NCBI GenBank assembly: GCA_958448705.1
Contig: CAUDEY010000007.1
Location: 22,393-86,392 of the forward strand
From: UMGS1322 sp900550765
GTDB lineage: Bacteria > Bacillota > Clostridia > Christensenellales > QALW01
Direction of reading: 5' to 3'
Length of the DNA: 64,000 nt
A model generated the notes under the pieces. That model had not been told where the DNA came from and ran no database searches. It was given only the letters and a program-made list of their open reading frames with translations. Positions 17,702 to 27,163 of this stretch are shown here, piece after piece; position 1 is the stretch's first letter, and each line of letters starts with the position of its first letter. The position numbers were made by a program, and so were the translations under genes.

Positions 17702-17729
17702 AAAAAAAGGCTGAATAAATTCAGCCTTA
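17702..17729 (-). terminator. Rho-independent terminator of htrA
   Basis: On the minus strand, AAGGCTGAA and TTCAGCCTT pair across TTTA, followed by seven T. Confidence 0.85.
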
Positions 17730-17745
17730 AAGAAAAGTATGCTGT

Positions 17746-19128
17746 TTAGGTAGCTTCCGAAAGCGTGATCTCAACAGTGATCGGTGTATTGGAATATTGT
17801 ACCGACCAACCGTTGACTGTGGCGCGGTAAATGGTCAGGGATACTTTATCCCCGGGTTTTTTGGTAAGAAGGTAGGAAGAATAATCTGCCATGGAGGTAA
17901 TTTGGTTGCCATCGATGGCGTAGATAATATCGTATTGTTTCAAGCCTGCGTTGCGCTCTTCTTCTCCGGAAACTGTGGTAATGCATAGTCCGGTGGGAAT
18001 GGAATTCCAGCCGGTGATCCGGAAGATATTGGAGGGCAGGGTCAATGTAATATTGATGGCGGCGCGGTCCTTTACATGGCCGTAGTTCAGCAGATCATTG
18101 ATAATAGGGGCAGCATCGTCATAGGTAATGGCAAATCCCATATTTTCATATTCTGCAGAAACAATTTTTGAAGAAGTGATGCCGATTACGTTTCCGTACA
18201 AATCAATCAGCGGCCCGCCGCTGTTTCCGGGGTTGATAGCGGTATCCGTCTGGATACAATACATTACATAGCCGGTAGATTCATCTTGAATGGCGCGGTT
18301 CAGGGCGGAAATAATCCCTTGGGTCACAGAAGAGGAAAAATTCAGCCCGCCGGGATTTCCCACAGCCAATACCGTGTCGGCTACCTGACAATTTTTAGCG
18401 GAAGAAAAGTTTGCCGCGGTAATTTCTTTGTCTGCAGGGTCGATTTTTAAAAGTGCCAGATCAGTAATGGTATCAGAACCGATAATCTCCGCGTCGTAGA
18501 TCGTACCGTCATAAAGTACTACCTGAACCGTAGAGGCGTCCTCGATAACGTGAGCATTGGTAATAATGTAGCCGTCGCTGCGGCAAATGATGCCGCTGCC
18601 CTCACTGTAAAGGGCTGAGGAAGAGGAGCCGCCGTAATTCGAGTTGGTAGTATAGCATTGGATGCAGACCACACTGGGAATGACTTTTTGTGCAGCCTGC
18701 TGCGGAGTAAGCAACTCTCCCTCGATTAATTCAGGCGTGGGGGAAGGATTTACCTGCACCAAATTTTCAAACGCACTGTTGGTACTGCCGGAAGAGGAAT
18801 CCGTCGTTGCCGTGGGAGAAGCTTCCAGGGTTCCCGGGTTGTTGCCATTATCATCGGTAAAAAAGATGGAATAGATACTAATACCCGCTGCAGCAATGGT
18901 GATGCAGAGCAAAACGGCGATTACCGCTACAAAGCATCCGCTGCCATTTCTTTTTTTGGGTTGTTTTTTTTGATCGCCGAGATTTGTCCGATAGGAAGCA
19001 TCCGCATTATAGGTATAGGTTATGTCGGAATACGCGGGATTCGACGTACCTGTGCTGGACTCCTGTCTGTTTTCTTGTGTAGCCTGTTCATTATTTTCCG
19101 GAGTATGAAAGGAATTATTTTCACTCAT
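17746..19128 (-). CDS. HtrA/DegP-like membrane-anchored serine protease
   Basis: The protein has 460 residues. The start at 19128 follows AGGAGA with 7-base spacing; the frame upstream reads hydrophobic non-coding sequence. Residues 1-63 are a polar cytoplasmic segment and ~64-90 one membrane helix, so the protease faces outside. The trypsin-like domain shows the catalytic triad His193 (TNAHVIED), Asp223 (TDLALLKID) and Ser303 (NPGNSGGPL). A Ser/Thr/Pro-rich linker (~92-135) precedes it. Residues ~355-455 are one PDZ domain. Such proteins degrade misfolded exported proteins under envelope stress. It lies downstream of rpsF-ssb-rpsR, with a terminator between and a TATAAT at 19170-19165, so it is transcribed separately. 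Confidence 0.9.
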   Translation of the reverse strand: MSENNSFHTPENNEQATQENRQESSTGTSNPAYSDITYTYNADASYRTNLGDQKKQPKKRNGSGCFVAVIAVLLCITIAAAGISIYSIFFTDDNGNNPGTLEASPTATTDSSSGSTNSAFENLVQVNPSPTPELIEGELLTPQQAAQKVIPSVVCIQCYTTNSNYGGSSSSALYSEGSGIICRSDGYIITNAHVIEDASTVQVVLYDGTIYDAEIIGSDTITDLALLKIDPADKEITAANFSSAKNCQVADTVLAVGNPGGLNFSSSVTQGIISALNRAIQDESTGYVMYCIQTDTAINPGNSGGPLIDLYGNVIGITSSKIVSAEYENMGFAITYDDAAPIINDLLNYGHVKDRAAINITLTLPSNIFRITGWNSIPTGLCITTVSGEEERNAGLKQYDIIYAIDGNQITSMADYSSYLLTKKPGDKVSLTIYRATVNGWSVQYSNTPITVEITLSEAT

Positions 19129-19212
19129 AAAGATTCTCCTCTGCTTTTGAACTTTTGTGTCTTTATTATAATGCCTCAATATGATAAATGTATGATAAAG
19201 CATTGAAAAAAA

Positions 19213-19241
19213 TAAAAAAGCGAAAGTTAAAAAACTTTCGC
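19213..19241 (-). terminator. Rho-independent terminator of rpsF-ssb-rpsR
   Basis: GCGAAAGTT and AACTTTCGC pair on the minus strand across a short loop and are followed by a T run. Confidence 0.85.
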
Positions 19242-19262
19242 AAAAAAATAACAATGGATTAA

Positions 19263-19514
19263 TCAGTCCACACTGTAGGGAAGAAGTGCAATGGTACGCG
19301 CACGCTTAATGGCGGTGGCCAGCTCACGCTGATGCTTTGCACAGGTACCGGTCATTCTTCTGGGCTGAATTTTTCCGCGTTCACTGATAAATTTACGCAG
19401 TTTGGCTACATCCTTATAGTCAATGATTTCTGTTTTATCAGCGCAGAACTGGCAGACTTTTCTTCTGGGTCTGCGGTTACCGCGGACTTTTTTGCTGAAA
19501 TCCTTTTCGGACAT
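19263..19514 (-). CDS. rpsR: 30S ribosomal protein S18
   Basis: The protein has 83 residues, full length. It contains the S18 core IDYKDVAKLRKFISERGKIQPRRMTGTCAKHQR, the region that binds 16S rRNA together with S6. The N-terminus includes CQFCADKTE, a Cys pair of the kind associated with zinc-binding (C+) S18 forms, although a complete four-Cys set is not obvious (CQFC plus one later Cys). It is the third gene of the conserved rpsF-ssb-rpsR operon, with AGGAGG upstream. Confidence 0.97.
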   Translation of the reverse strand: MSEKDFSKKVRGNRRPRRKVCQFCADKTEIIDYKDVAKLRKFISERGKIQPRRMTGTCAKHQRELATAIKRARTIALLPYSVD

Positions 19515-19539
19515 CTTGTTTACCTCCTATAATCATCAA

Positions 19540-19962
19540 TCAAAACGGAATATCCTCATCGTCAACGGTCTGCATGTTTTCGCCGAAAGGAGGAGTATTA
19601 CCGAAGCTTGCCGCACGGGCGGCATCGTCATTCTCACCGGAATTGGGACGCCCCAGGAATTGTACCTCGTCGGCCACAATTTCGGTTACATAACGTTTGG
19701 AACCGTCGGGGGCATCATAGGAACGTGTTTGGATTGAACCGCACACAGCTGCCTGACTGCCCTTATGCAGATATTTCGCGCAGTTTTCAGCTTGAGCCCG
19801 CCATACGACGATCGGAATAAAATCCGCTTCTCTGGTCTGGGAATCCCGATTGGCAAAACGGCGCTGTACGGCGAGGGTAAACGTGCAAACGGCAATACCG
19901 CTGCCGGTGGCCCGCAGCTCGGGATCTTTGGTAAGATTTCCAATAAGCATAGCTCTGTTCAT
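19540..19962 (-). CDS. ssb: Single-stranded DNA-binding protein
   Basis: The protein has 140 residues. ATG 19962 is chosen because GGGGTG lies 6 bases upstream and the protein then begins MNRAMLIGNLTKDPELR, the standard SSB opening. The OB fold spans ~1-105. The short disordered tail ends DDEDIPF, the conserved acidic tip that recruits replication and repair enzymes. It coats single-stranded DNA in replication, recombination and repair. The tail is short compared with Bacillus SSB (~170 residues). It sits between rpsF and rpsR in the conserved operon. Confidence 0.96.
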   Translation of the reverse strand: MNRAMLIGNLTKDPELRATGSGIAVCTFTLAVQRRFANRDSQTREADFIPIVVWRAQAENCAKYLHKGSQAAVCGSIQTRSYDAPDGSKRYVTEIVADEVQFLGRPNSGENDDAARAASFGNTPPFGENMQTVDDEDIPF

Positions 19963-19988
19963 GATAAACACCCCAAAAAATAATTTGA

Positions 19989-20276
19989 TTAAGCTTCTTT
20001 CTTTATTACAATGAAGCGCATGATGTCCTCACTAATTTTGAAATTTCTTTCAAGCTCAGCGGGGAAAGCAGGATCTGATGAAAAATTCATAAGCACATAA
20101 AAACCTTCATTCATGAAGTTGATCTCATATGCCAGCTTACGTATGCCCTGCTCTTCAATGCCATCAACAACGCCGCAGTTTTCGGTAACAAGATTTGCAA
20201 ACTTTTCAATGATCGCCTTGATAGCTTCACCGTCAAGCTTTGGGTTGATGATATAAAGTGCTTCGTATTTATTCAT
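19989..20276 (-). CDS. rpsF: 30S ribosomal protein S6
   Basis: The protein has 95 residues, the normal length. The sequence MNKYEALYIINPKLDGEAI opens the S6 ferredoxin-like fold, and AYEINFMNEGFYVLMNF and IMRFIVIKKEA are the expected strands. It binds 16S rRNA with S18 in the platform of the small subunit. It is the first gene of the rpsF-ssb-rpsR operon, with AGGAGGTGAATTG upstream of the ATG. In many bacteria the S6:S18 complex represses this operon through the leader; I could not see the binding motif clearly here. Confidence 0.97.
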   Translation of the reverse strand: MNKYEALYIINPKLDGEAIKAIIEKFANLVTENCGVVDGIEEQGIRKLAYEINFMNEGFYVLMNFSSDPAFPAELERNFKISEDIMRFIVIKKEA

Positions 20277-20347
20277 ACTTCAATTCACCTCCTTATGGAC
20301 TTTGGGTCCTCTTTAAAAAGAGAACAAGGAAATATATCTGCCGTATC

Positions 20348-20376
20348 ATATTACCATAAAAAGCCTGACCGCGCAA
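20348..20376 (-). promoter_or_regulatory. Sigma-A promoter of rpsF-ssb-rpsR
   Basis: On the minus strand, TTGCGC (20376-20371) and TAATAT (20353-20348) have a 17-base spacer. The transcript would have a leader of ~65 bases. Confidence 0.55.
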
Positions 20377-20398
20377 GCAGAATTTGTGAAAAAAACAC

Positions 20399-23300
20399 TT
20401 ATTTTATCTTTATCGTAGCGTTTTGCGAAAAAAAGTGAATATACGGCACCACGGTTTTTCCCGGATAGAGCTGTTCCAGGGCAGCTTTGTACATTAAGAG
20501 CTGCGGGCGATGGTGCAGTGCCATTTCTTGGATGCTGCCGCGGAAGAGGTCAGTTTTATAGTCCAGTAAAATAATGCGGTCCTCTTCAAAAAAGTAGCAG
20601 TCAATGATTCCCTGCACCAGCGCTTCATCACCAGTTTCTTTAAAAGGAATAATAAGGCAGAAGGAGCGTTCGCGGTTCAGTTCTTTGGCGGACTTCATGC
20701 GTTGTCCCATCGTACTTTGCAGGAAAAAATCCAGCTGCTGAAAGGGAAGAGCGGAAAATTCATCAGCAGAGAGCAGCCCTGCCGATACCATTTCTTCAGC
20801 CTGGCTGCGTGCATCTTTAAAAGAGGAAAAGGAAACATGTTCCATAAAAAAATGTACAACGGTTCCCTTTTGGGCACCGGTATATTCTTTATCTTCGAAA
20901 GCCGGGCGTCTGAGGGGAATTTTTACACGCAAATCTTTTTGGCTGGGAGCCTGTTTTGTACGCTGGGTTACTGCAGCGGCAAAGGGATACTGCCAAGTAA
21001 AAGCATGGTTTAGCTGTTGGGTATAGTGTTCGCTGTTAAAAGCCGGTGCGGGAAAAGACGAGGGGGGATCTCCATGCGCGGTCTTTTCTTCTGGGTTAAA
21101 AATGTTTACATGCCAGCGGCTTTTGGTAAAAATAAATTCATCTGCAGCCATAGGTGCTTGGCGGATAACCTTTCTTAAAGGAGTACCGTCGCGGTGAGAA
21201 AACAATAGCGGAATCAGAAGTTCGGCATAAGATTCATACACTGCTGCGGCAGCTTTGTGCGGGAAGTAACAGAGATCTGCCAGCTTTTTTTGGCTTGTAC
21301 ATACGGAAAAAATCAATTTATTTTTGGCCCGGGTGAGAGCAACGTAAAGCAGGCGCATCTCTTCAGCAGCCTCCTGCTGAGCACAGCGGACGGCAATAGC
21401 TCGTTTGGCAGCGGAAGTTGTCTTTGCACGTACGCCGAAGGTGTCTTTTTTGGAAAGATCAAAGCCGATTCCCAATTTTTCATGAAAGAGTACTGCCGCG
21501 CTTCGGGGCTTGGCGGAAAGCGGACGCGTTGTACCGGTGAGAATTACAATGGGAAATTCAAGTCCTTTGCTTTTATGAATGGTCATATAGTGTACGGAAT
21601 CGTCATTTTCGTCAATGACCGCTGTATCGGCCGCGGCAGGGGATTTAAAATTTTCATAATAGGTTAAAAAACCCCGGAGGCCGCCGGTGTTTACCGCGGT
21701 ATATTCCCGGGCGCAGCGAATCAAGTCATCGATATGTTCTAAATTTTGCTGTCCTCCGGGCATATAGGCTGTATGATAGATGTAACCGGTTTCATTATAA
21801 ATGTATTCAATAAATTCCGGCAGTGCCATGGCGCGCGAAAGCAGCAGCCAGCGGTCCAGAGCGGCTTCAAAATTTTTAAGTTTTTCTTTTAATTCGGCGT
21901 TTTCGCCGGCGTAGCTGTGCATTGCGTCGTAAAAGCTTCCTTCTGGGGAAGCGCTGCGGATCAGAGAGAGTTCTGTAGGGGTAAAATTCCCGATACAGCT
22001 GCTCATGACTGTCAGCAGATCGATATCGCTGCGGCGCATCAGCAGCAGACGCAGCAGAGAAAGAATCACACCTGTGTCGGAAAGACCGGCCGTCTTTTCC
22101 GGGGCCTGTGCAGTAAAAGGGATTCCGTGTGCGGCAAATACGGGTGAGAAAATATTCCCGGCATCGCGTGTACGGCCAAGGATTACGATATCATTATAGC
22201 GTACCGGGCGTGTATCCCCTGTTTCGGGATCATATAGGCGGCTGCCTTTGAGTTCCTGAATACGGCTGGCGAGCATTTCCGCCTCATTTTCAGGGTCTCC
22301 CTCACAAAAGAGCAGTTCATTTTCCGTTTCCGTTTTGCCCTGCACAAAAAGGCCTTCTCGGCTCTGCCATCCGTTAGCTTCCGGTGAAGGAGCAAGCGCG
22401 GCGTCGGCATCGTATTCGATATCGGCAGTATCTTCAAACATACAGTTTTCAAAAATAAAATTGATGCCCTCCAATATAGCAGAGAGAGAACGGAAATTGT
22501 TTTTAAGGTTGATACGACGCCCTAAAATACCATTATGGTAAGCATGCATCTTTTCAATGAATAACTCAGGCCGCGCCAGTTGAAATCCATAAATACTTTG
22601 TTTTACGTCGCCGACGAAAAAAAGATTATCTCCCTTTGCAAGCATTTCTATCATATGATTCTGCATCCGGTTTACATCTTGATATTCATCTACAAAGATA
22701 TAATCTATATTTTCTTTAATATCGTTTAAAATCTCGGGTTGCTCCTTTAAAAGCTGAACGGTATACCGTAAGAGGCCGCTGAAGGTCGTACCGCCTTCGG
22801 AGAGCATCAGTTCCTCCAGGCGCGCGGAAAAGGCCTCTTCTAACTCGAACAGCGCCGATAGGGCAGGCAGTGCAGGGGAAAAATCATCGCCATTCAGACC
22901 TTTAAGCATAGCCTGTACACGGGTCCGCAATTTTTTGATAACACCTGTACAGCGGTCAAAATCCTCACGGTAAACGGAATCGGATCTTTTTAAGACCGGC
23001 GCGCGCTGCTTTAGGGTATTGTACATGTCTGCGGGCGTATTTTGAACGGCTGCAGATTCAAAAACAGCGGCAAATTTATCTAAATATGTTTGGGCCGAAA
23101 AATCAAGGCCGGTAACGGCATATTCTTGCGCCAATACTTTTATGTAATCAAGTCCTAAAAAAAGCAGCTGCCGTGCGTGCTCAAGCAGCGCGCTTTCCCA
23201 AGGATTTTTATCTTGCTGATAGAGCGCCAGTACTTGGTTTCGATAGGCGGCTTTATCCGGCAGACTTTCCATAAAAGCGTGCAGAGCGAGGAGGACTGCG

Positions 23301-23818
23301 GTCAGTCCGGTGTCGGTTTTACCGGAAGTAAATTGTTCCAATGCGGCCCCGTATTCGGGCCAGAGATCATCCTCATAGCGTTTGCTGGCCTCTTCCAATA
23401 TCTGTTCTGAAGCCGCCGCAACCAGCAGAGAGTATTGGGTTTCATCGAAAAGCCGGAAATCCGGCGGCAGCTTGGTATTGAAGTAATAGCGGCGCAGAAG
23501 CTGCGTGCAGAAGGCATGAATCGTCGAGATATTCGCCCGGTCAATCAATTGACGCTGACGAATCAAATTTTCATTCTGCGGCTGACGGGTCAGTGCGTCC
23601 TCTAATTTTGCCGTTAGTTTTTGGCGCATAGAAGCTGCTGCAGCATTGGTAAAGGTAACAATCAGCATTTTGTCTATAGAGGATTCTCCCGAGGAAATCA
23701 AGGAAAAGATACGTTCGACCATCACGGCGGTCTTTCCGCTGCCGGCCGCAGCTGATACTAATAGATTTGTTCCGCGCGCTTCGATGGCCTCTTTTTGAGC
23801 GTCAGTCCAATTCGGCAT
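20399..23818 (-). CDS. addA: ATP-dependent helicase/nuclease AddA
   Basis: The protein has 1139 residues, slightly shorter than Bacillus AddA. The start at 23818 has GGAGGA 7 bases upstream and gives the expected PNWTDAQKEAI N-terminus; it overlaps the end of addB by 17 bases. UvrD-type helicase motifs are present: Walker A AAAGSGKTA (~23-31), DEYQDVN (Walker B, ~385), GDVKQSIYGF, and TIHKSKGLEFP. The C-terminal RecB-type nuclease contains LLDYKTDLF. With AddB it processes double-strand breaks, degrading DNA until Chi and then loading RecA, replacing RecBCD in Firmicutes. All key residues appear intact. Confidence 0.96.
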   Translation of the reverse strand: MPNWTDAQKEAIEARGTNLLVSAAAGSGKTAVMVERIFSLISSGESSIDKMLIVTFTNAAAASMRQKLTAKLEDALTRQPQNENLIRQRQLIDRANISTIHAFCTQLLRRYYFNTKLPPDFRLFDETQYSLLVAAASEQILEEASKRYEDDLWPEYGAALEQFTSGKTDTGLTAVLLALHAFMESLPDKAAYRNQVLALYQQDKNPWESALLEHARQLLFLGLDYIKVLAQEYAVTGLDFSAQTYLDKFAAVFESAAVQNTPADMYNTLKQRAPVLKRSDSVYREDFDRCTGVIKKLRTRVQAMLKGLNGDDFSPALPALSALFELEEAFSARLEELMLSEGGTTFSGLLRYTVQLLKEQPEILNDIKENIDYIFVDEYQDVNRMQNHMIEMLAKGDNLFFVGDVKQSIYGFQLARPELFIEKMHAYHNGILGRRINLKNNFRSLSAILEGINFIFENCMFEDTADIEYDADAALAPSPEANGWQSREGLFVQGKTETENELLFCEGDPENEAEMLASRIQELKGSRLYDPETGDTRPVRYNDIVILGRTRDAGNIFSPVFAAHGIPFTAQAPEKTAGLSDTGVILSLLRLLLMRRSDIDLLTVMSSCIGNFTPTELSLIRSASPEGSFYDAMHSYAGENAELKEKLKNFEAALDRWLLLSRAMALPEFIEYIYNETGYIYHTAYMPGGQQNLEHIDDLIRCAREYTAVNTGGLRGFLTYYENFKSPAAADTAVIDENDDSVHYMTIHKSKGLEFPIVILTGTTRPLSAKPRSAAVLFHEKLGIGFDLSKKDTFGVRAKTTSAAKRAIAVRCAQQEAAEEMRLLYVALTRAKNKLIFSVCTSQKKLADLCYFPHKAAAAVYESYAELLIPLLFSHRDGTPLRKVIRQAPMAADEFIFTKSRWHVNIFNPEEKTAHGDPPSSFPAPAFNSEHYTQQLNHAFTWQYPFAAAVTQRTKQAPSQKDLRVKIPLRRPAFEDKEYTGAQKGTVVHFFMEHVSFSSFKDARSQAEEMVSAGLLSADEFSALPFQQLDFFLQSTMGQRMKSAKELNRERSFCLIIPFKETGDEALVQGIIDCYFFEEDRIILLDYKTDLFRGSIQEMALHHRPQLLMYKAALEQLYPGKTVVPYIHFFSQNATIKIK

Positions 23819-26800
23819 AGGGCTCCTCCTTTTTTTCGGTACATTCATGGCCGCATAGAGCGCCGTAGGGGCAGTATCGGCAGGCATTCTCCGTTGGTGC
23901 GGCTTGAATCCGGCCGGAAAGGATTCCCTCGGCCAGCTTTTGCGCGGTATCGGCGGCAGTATTCAGAAGGCTGGTGAATTGCTCGTCCGTTACGGCTCTT
24001 TTTTTGTCCTGGGCAAATCGGTCTAACGTAGGACCGCTTAGCATAGGCATCTCTGCAGTGGTTTCTTCAGATAGCTGCATAAAATAAGCGCCGGCAGGCA
24101 CTGCACGGGCACCAAAGCGGGACAGAAGTGCGTTCATGTACATCATTAACTGGATATCCGTTCCGTTTTCTAAATCTTTTTCCCGGTAAGGATGAATGCC
24201 GGATTTATAGTCGATGACGCGCAGATAGATTCTGCCGTTTTCTTCGCATTTGTCTGCCCGGTCGATTTTTCCCTTCAGCGTTAAAGTGCCGAAATCGGTT
24301 GTCAGTGTCAAGGGGGCGTTCTTACCATAGCCAAAGGAAATTTCCTCGCCTATGGGCGTAAAAATATCCAGCTGATTTTTTACCGCCCATGCGCTTTGGC
24401 AGATCAGCGCTTTCAGTTGCCGGTTCAATATCCGCTGGCGGCTGGTAGAGATCATGGCGCCGAAGTGGATACTTGGTACATGTTTTTCAAAGAGTTCGCT
24501 TGCAGCGGCATAACATTTTTCTCGGGTGAGTTCTTTTTCTTCTGAGAGCAATAACCGGGTAAAGTCCTCCAGTGTGCTGTGGAAAACAGTTCCGATATCC
24601 GCGGCAGTGACGGAATAGGTTTCCGCTTGTTGGGGATTTAGCCCATAGCGGATAAAGTGTGCGTACGGACATTTTGCATAGGCTTCCAGCCGGGAGATGC
24701 TGACCGCCTGCTGCGGGGAGAAAATCTTAGCAGCGAGCAGCGGGGAAATCCGGGTTTGCCTTTCGCGCATTTCATAAGCCAAAACGTCAAATTTCTGCTT
24801 GATGGCCGCGTTGTTTTGGGCAAGATAGTCAAAAACAGCTCTGGCTTTCTGGGAACGTACTTGATCCAGCGCCATGGCCAGCATCGTTTGTGCGGCGGTC
24901 AGGGGCTGAGAAAGTGTATTTTCTACGGAATCTCGTTCTATTACCGCTTCTTTTAAGCCGGGGAATAAAAGTTTAAAGCGTTTGAAAAGATAGGAGGGCC
25001 GCAATGGCGTGCCGGAAAAGGAAAGCAGCGGACACGAAACCGTAAGTGCGATATACGGCGCGGAAAACGCCGCGTAGATATCGTAGCGCATGCGCGCATC
25101 CTCGGTTGCGGCGCTGTGGGCTAATTCCATTCCGTTTTCCAGCAAAATACTGCTTTCTTCCGGCGTAACCAGACGGTCATCGATATATACGGCAGGGATT
25201 ACGCCGTCGTTTGCACCTAATATAAAGGCGTAGCGGTGTTTTTGTTCCCGCGCAGCTTTTAAGTCACCGAAAGTTACACAGTCCAATACTGTGGGGATTG
25301 TTGCGGCAGGCGACGACTGAAAACCTTCAAAAAGGGTATCGGTAAATTCTTCAAGGGAGAGTGTTTGCCCGGCTAAAAGACCGGAGATATCCTCTAAAAG
25401 CTTTACGGCAATATTCCAAAGCTGAGCGGTGACATCGGCTAAACTGAAAAAGCCTAAAGTTTCATATTGCTCCACCAGTGCATTGATACGGGAATAGACG
25501 TCCTGCTCTTGCATAAACGTGTAGCAGCAGGCGGCCTTTTCCCGTGCCGACGCAGAAATTTGAAGCTGTTCCTGAAAGGTTTTCAGCGGCAGAATGACTT
25601 TTTCGCGCAGCAAATCAAAATCTGCTTGGCGTGCTTCGTCCCCTCGCTGATAATAGAGTCCGTTTTCCAGTTCATAGCTTTTTACGCCCATATCACTGAT
25701 AAAGGAGGTAAAACGATCTGTTTCGTCGCGATCAAGCGGTGTAAGACCGGAACGGACGTAGTCGGCTACGTATTCCGGGATAAAGCCGCTGCGGCAGCAT
25801 TTTAGGGCCGAAAACAGATACATGGATACTGGATGGGAAGCAATATCGTGCTTGGTATCGGTATAAACGGGAATTTCATAGCGGGCAAAAACGCTTTGTA
25901 TCAGCGGGGAATATTTGGCCATATCATTGCAAAGAACGCAGAAATCCCTGTATCTTGCACCAGCCCGAACCTGCAGGGCGATAGTTTTAGCAGTATCGGT
26001 GACCTCGTCCAGTGCTGTACGATAAAAATGCAGATGGATGTTTTGGCATATGTCCGGATATTTTGGTGTAGGAAAGGCATAGAAAGCATCCTGAATAAAA
26101 TGAATTTCCGGTGATTTTATGGTTTGTGAAAGCTTTGTCTGGGTAATACTGTAAGAGACGCCGTTTTCTTTAGCAAGCGCAATGAGTTTTTCCTGTGTTT
26201 GAGCATGCAGTGCATAAGCACTTTTATCAAGAGAATCCCCTGCATAGCTTAAGGCGATCGTTACATTGCTGCGCAGCATCATGGCGCCGATAAAGCTGTA
26301 CAGGCGCGAAGTAAAAACGTCAAATCCATCGATAAAGATCTCGCAGTTGTCTAAAGGACGGTATTGAGGAAGCAGCTCTTGTGCTTTTTTTAATCGATCG
26401 GCGTTATCGGTATAACCCGAATCCAGGATTTCACTGTATTTTTGATAAATAAGTGCGGTATCGTTAAGTTTATATTTTAAAATAGAAGGCTTTAATCTTT
26501 CAGCAGTAGTTTGGATATCGGCAGGAGAATAGCCGCAGTTTTCCAAAGTAGAGATCATTTTCAGACAGCGTTGGCAAAAGCCTTTGCGCTGGGAAGCATT
26601 TTTAAAAATCGTGAGATTTGGGCGCGCCTGTTGAATGCAGGCACGCATGACCATAGCTTTGCCGCAGTCGTCCAAAAAGACTTTTTTTCCGCCGCCGCAG
26701 TATTGAATAATGGTTGCGGCTAAACGGTTAAACGAACAGACTTCTGCATCAATAAAGCCATTAATATTCAACTGCGCGCAGAGCCGCTGTTCAAAATTAT

Positions 26801-26939
26801 AGGTGGCGTGATCCGGTACGATCAGTATAGATTTTGTTTTATTTAAAATCCGTTCGCCAATGCGGTTGATCAGCATTTGCGTCTTTCCCGAGGCGATACG
26901 CCCGGTTATGATGGTAAGCACACGAACTCTCTCTTTCAT
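23802..26939 (-). CDS. addB: ATP-dependent nuclease subunit AddB
   Basis: The protein has 1045 residues. It has an N-terminal Walker A GRIASGKTQ (~13-21), an inactive helicase body, and a C-terminal nuclease domain with RVIDYKSG. An iron-sulfur cluster is indicated by one Cys in YAKCPYAHF (~765) and the group CRYCPYGALC near the C-terminus, as in other AddB proteins, where the cluster stabilises the nuclease domain. Two starts are possible: ATG 26939 (weak ribosome binding site) or GTG 26921, preceded by AAAGAGAG; the protein would differ by six residues. It forms the first gene of addB-addA and has its own promoter. Confidence 0.95.
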   Translation of the reverse strand: MKERVRVLTIITGRIASGKTQMLINRIGERILNKTKSILIVPDHATYNFEQRLCAQLNINGFIDAEVCSFNRLAATIIQYCGGGKKVFLDDCGKAMVMRACIQQARPNLTIFKNASQRKGFCQRCLKMISTLENCGYSPADIQTTAERLKPSILKYKLNDTALIYQKYSEILDSGYTDNADRLKKAQELLPQYRPLDNCEIFIDGFDVFTSRLYSFIGAMMLRSNVTIALSYAGDSLDKSAYALHAQTQEKLIALAKENGVSYSITQTKLSQTIKSPEIHFIQDAFYAFPTPKYPDICQNIHLHFYRTALDEVTDTAKTIALQVRAGARYRDFCVLCNDMAKYSPLIQSVFARYEIPVYTDTKHDIASHPVSMYLFSALKCCRSGFIPEYVADYVRSGLTPLDRDETDRFTSFISDMGVKSYELENGLYYQRGDEARQADFDLLREKVILPLKTFQEQLQISASAREKAACCYTFMQEQDVYSRINALVEQYETLGFFSLADVTAQLWNIAVKLLEDISGLLAGQTLSLEEFTDTLFEGFQSSPAATIPTVLDCVTFGDLKAAREQKHRYAFILGANDGVIPAVYIDDRLVTPEESSILLENGMELAHSAATEDARMRYDIYAAFSAPYIALTVSCPLLSFSGTPLRPSYLFKRFKLLFPGLKEAVIERDSVENTLSQPLTAAQTMLAMALDQVRSQKARAVFDYLAQNNAAIKQKFDVLAYEMRERQTRISPLLAAKIFSPQQAVSISRLEAYAKCPYAHFIRYGLNPQQAETYSVTAADIGTVFHSTLEDFTRLLLSEEKELTREKCYAAASELFEKHVPSIHFGAMISTSRQRILNRQLKALICQSAWAVKNQLDIFTPIGEEISFGYGKNAPLTLTTDFGTLTLKGKIDRADKCEENGRIYLRVIDYKSGIHPYREKDLENGTDIQLMMYMNALLSRFGARAVPAGAYFMQLSEETTAEMPMLSGPTLDRFAQDKKRAVTDEQFTSLLNTAADTAQKLAEGILSGRIQAAPTENACRYCPYGALCGHECTEKKEEPYAELD

Positions 26940-26955
26940 TCCCGAAATTTATTTT

Positions 26956-26984
26956 ATTATACTATAAAAAGCAAAAATTTTCAA
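26956..26984 (-). promoter_or_regulatory. Sigma-A promoter of addBA
   Basis: On the minus strand, TTGAAA (26984-26979) and TATAAT (26961-26956) are separated by 17 bases. Confidence 0.75.
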
Positions 26985-27095
26985 TATGATTTGGCCTGCT
27001 GCATTTTTGCGGAGAAATAGGTAGAAAGGGAACGGCAATATAGGATTTTTGGGAAAAAAGATTTGCTGCGGCCGGTTGGATTGATGGTTATCTGT

Positions 27096-27124
27096 TTGAC
27101 ATATTTATTAATTTAGGATACAAT
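27096..27124 (+). promoter_or_regulatory. Sigma-A promoter of prfC
   Basis: TTGACA (27096-27101) and TACAAT (27119-27124) have a 17-base spacer. The intergenic region 26940-27163 otherwise holds only the divergent addBA promoter. Confidence 0.78.
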
Positions 27125-27163
27125 GCACTATTGGAAAATTTATCAATAAAGCGAGGAAAAAAC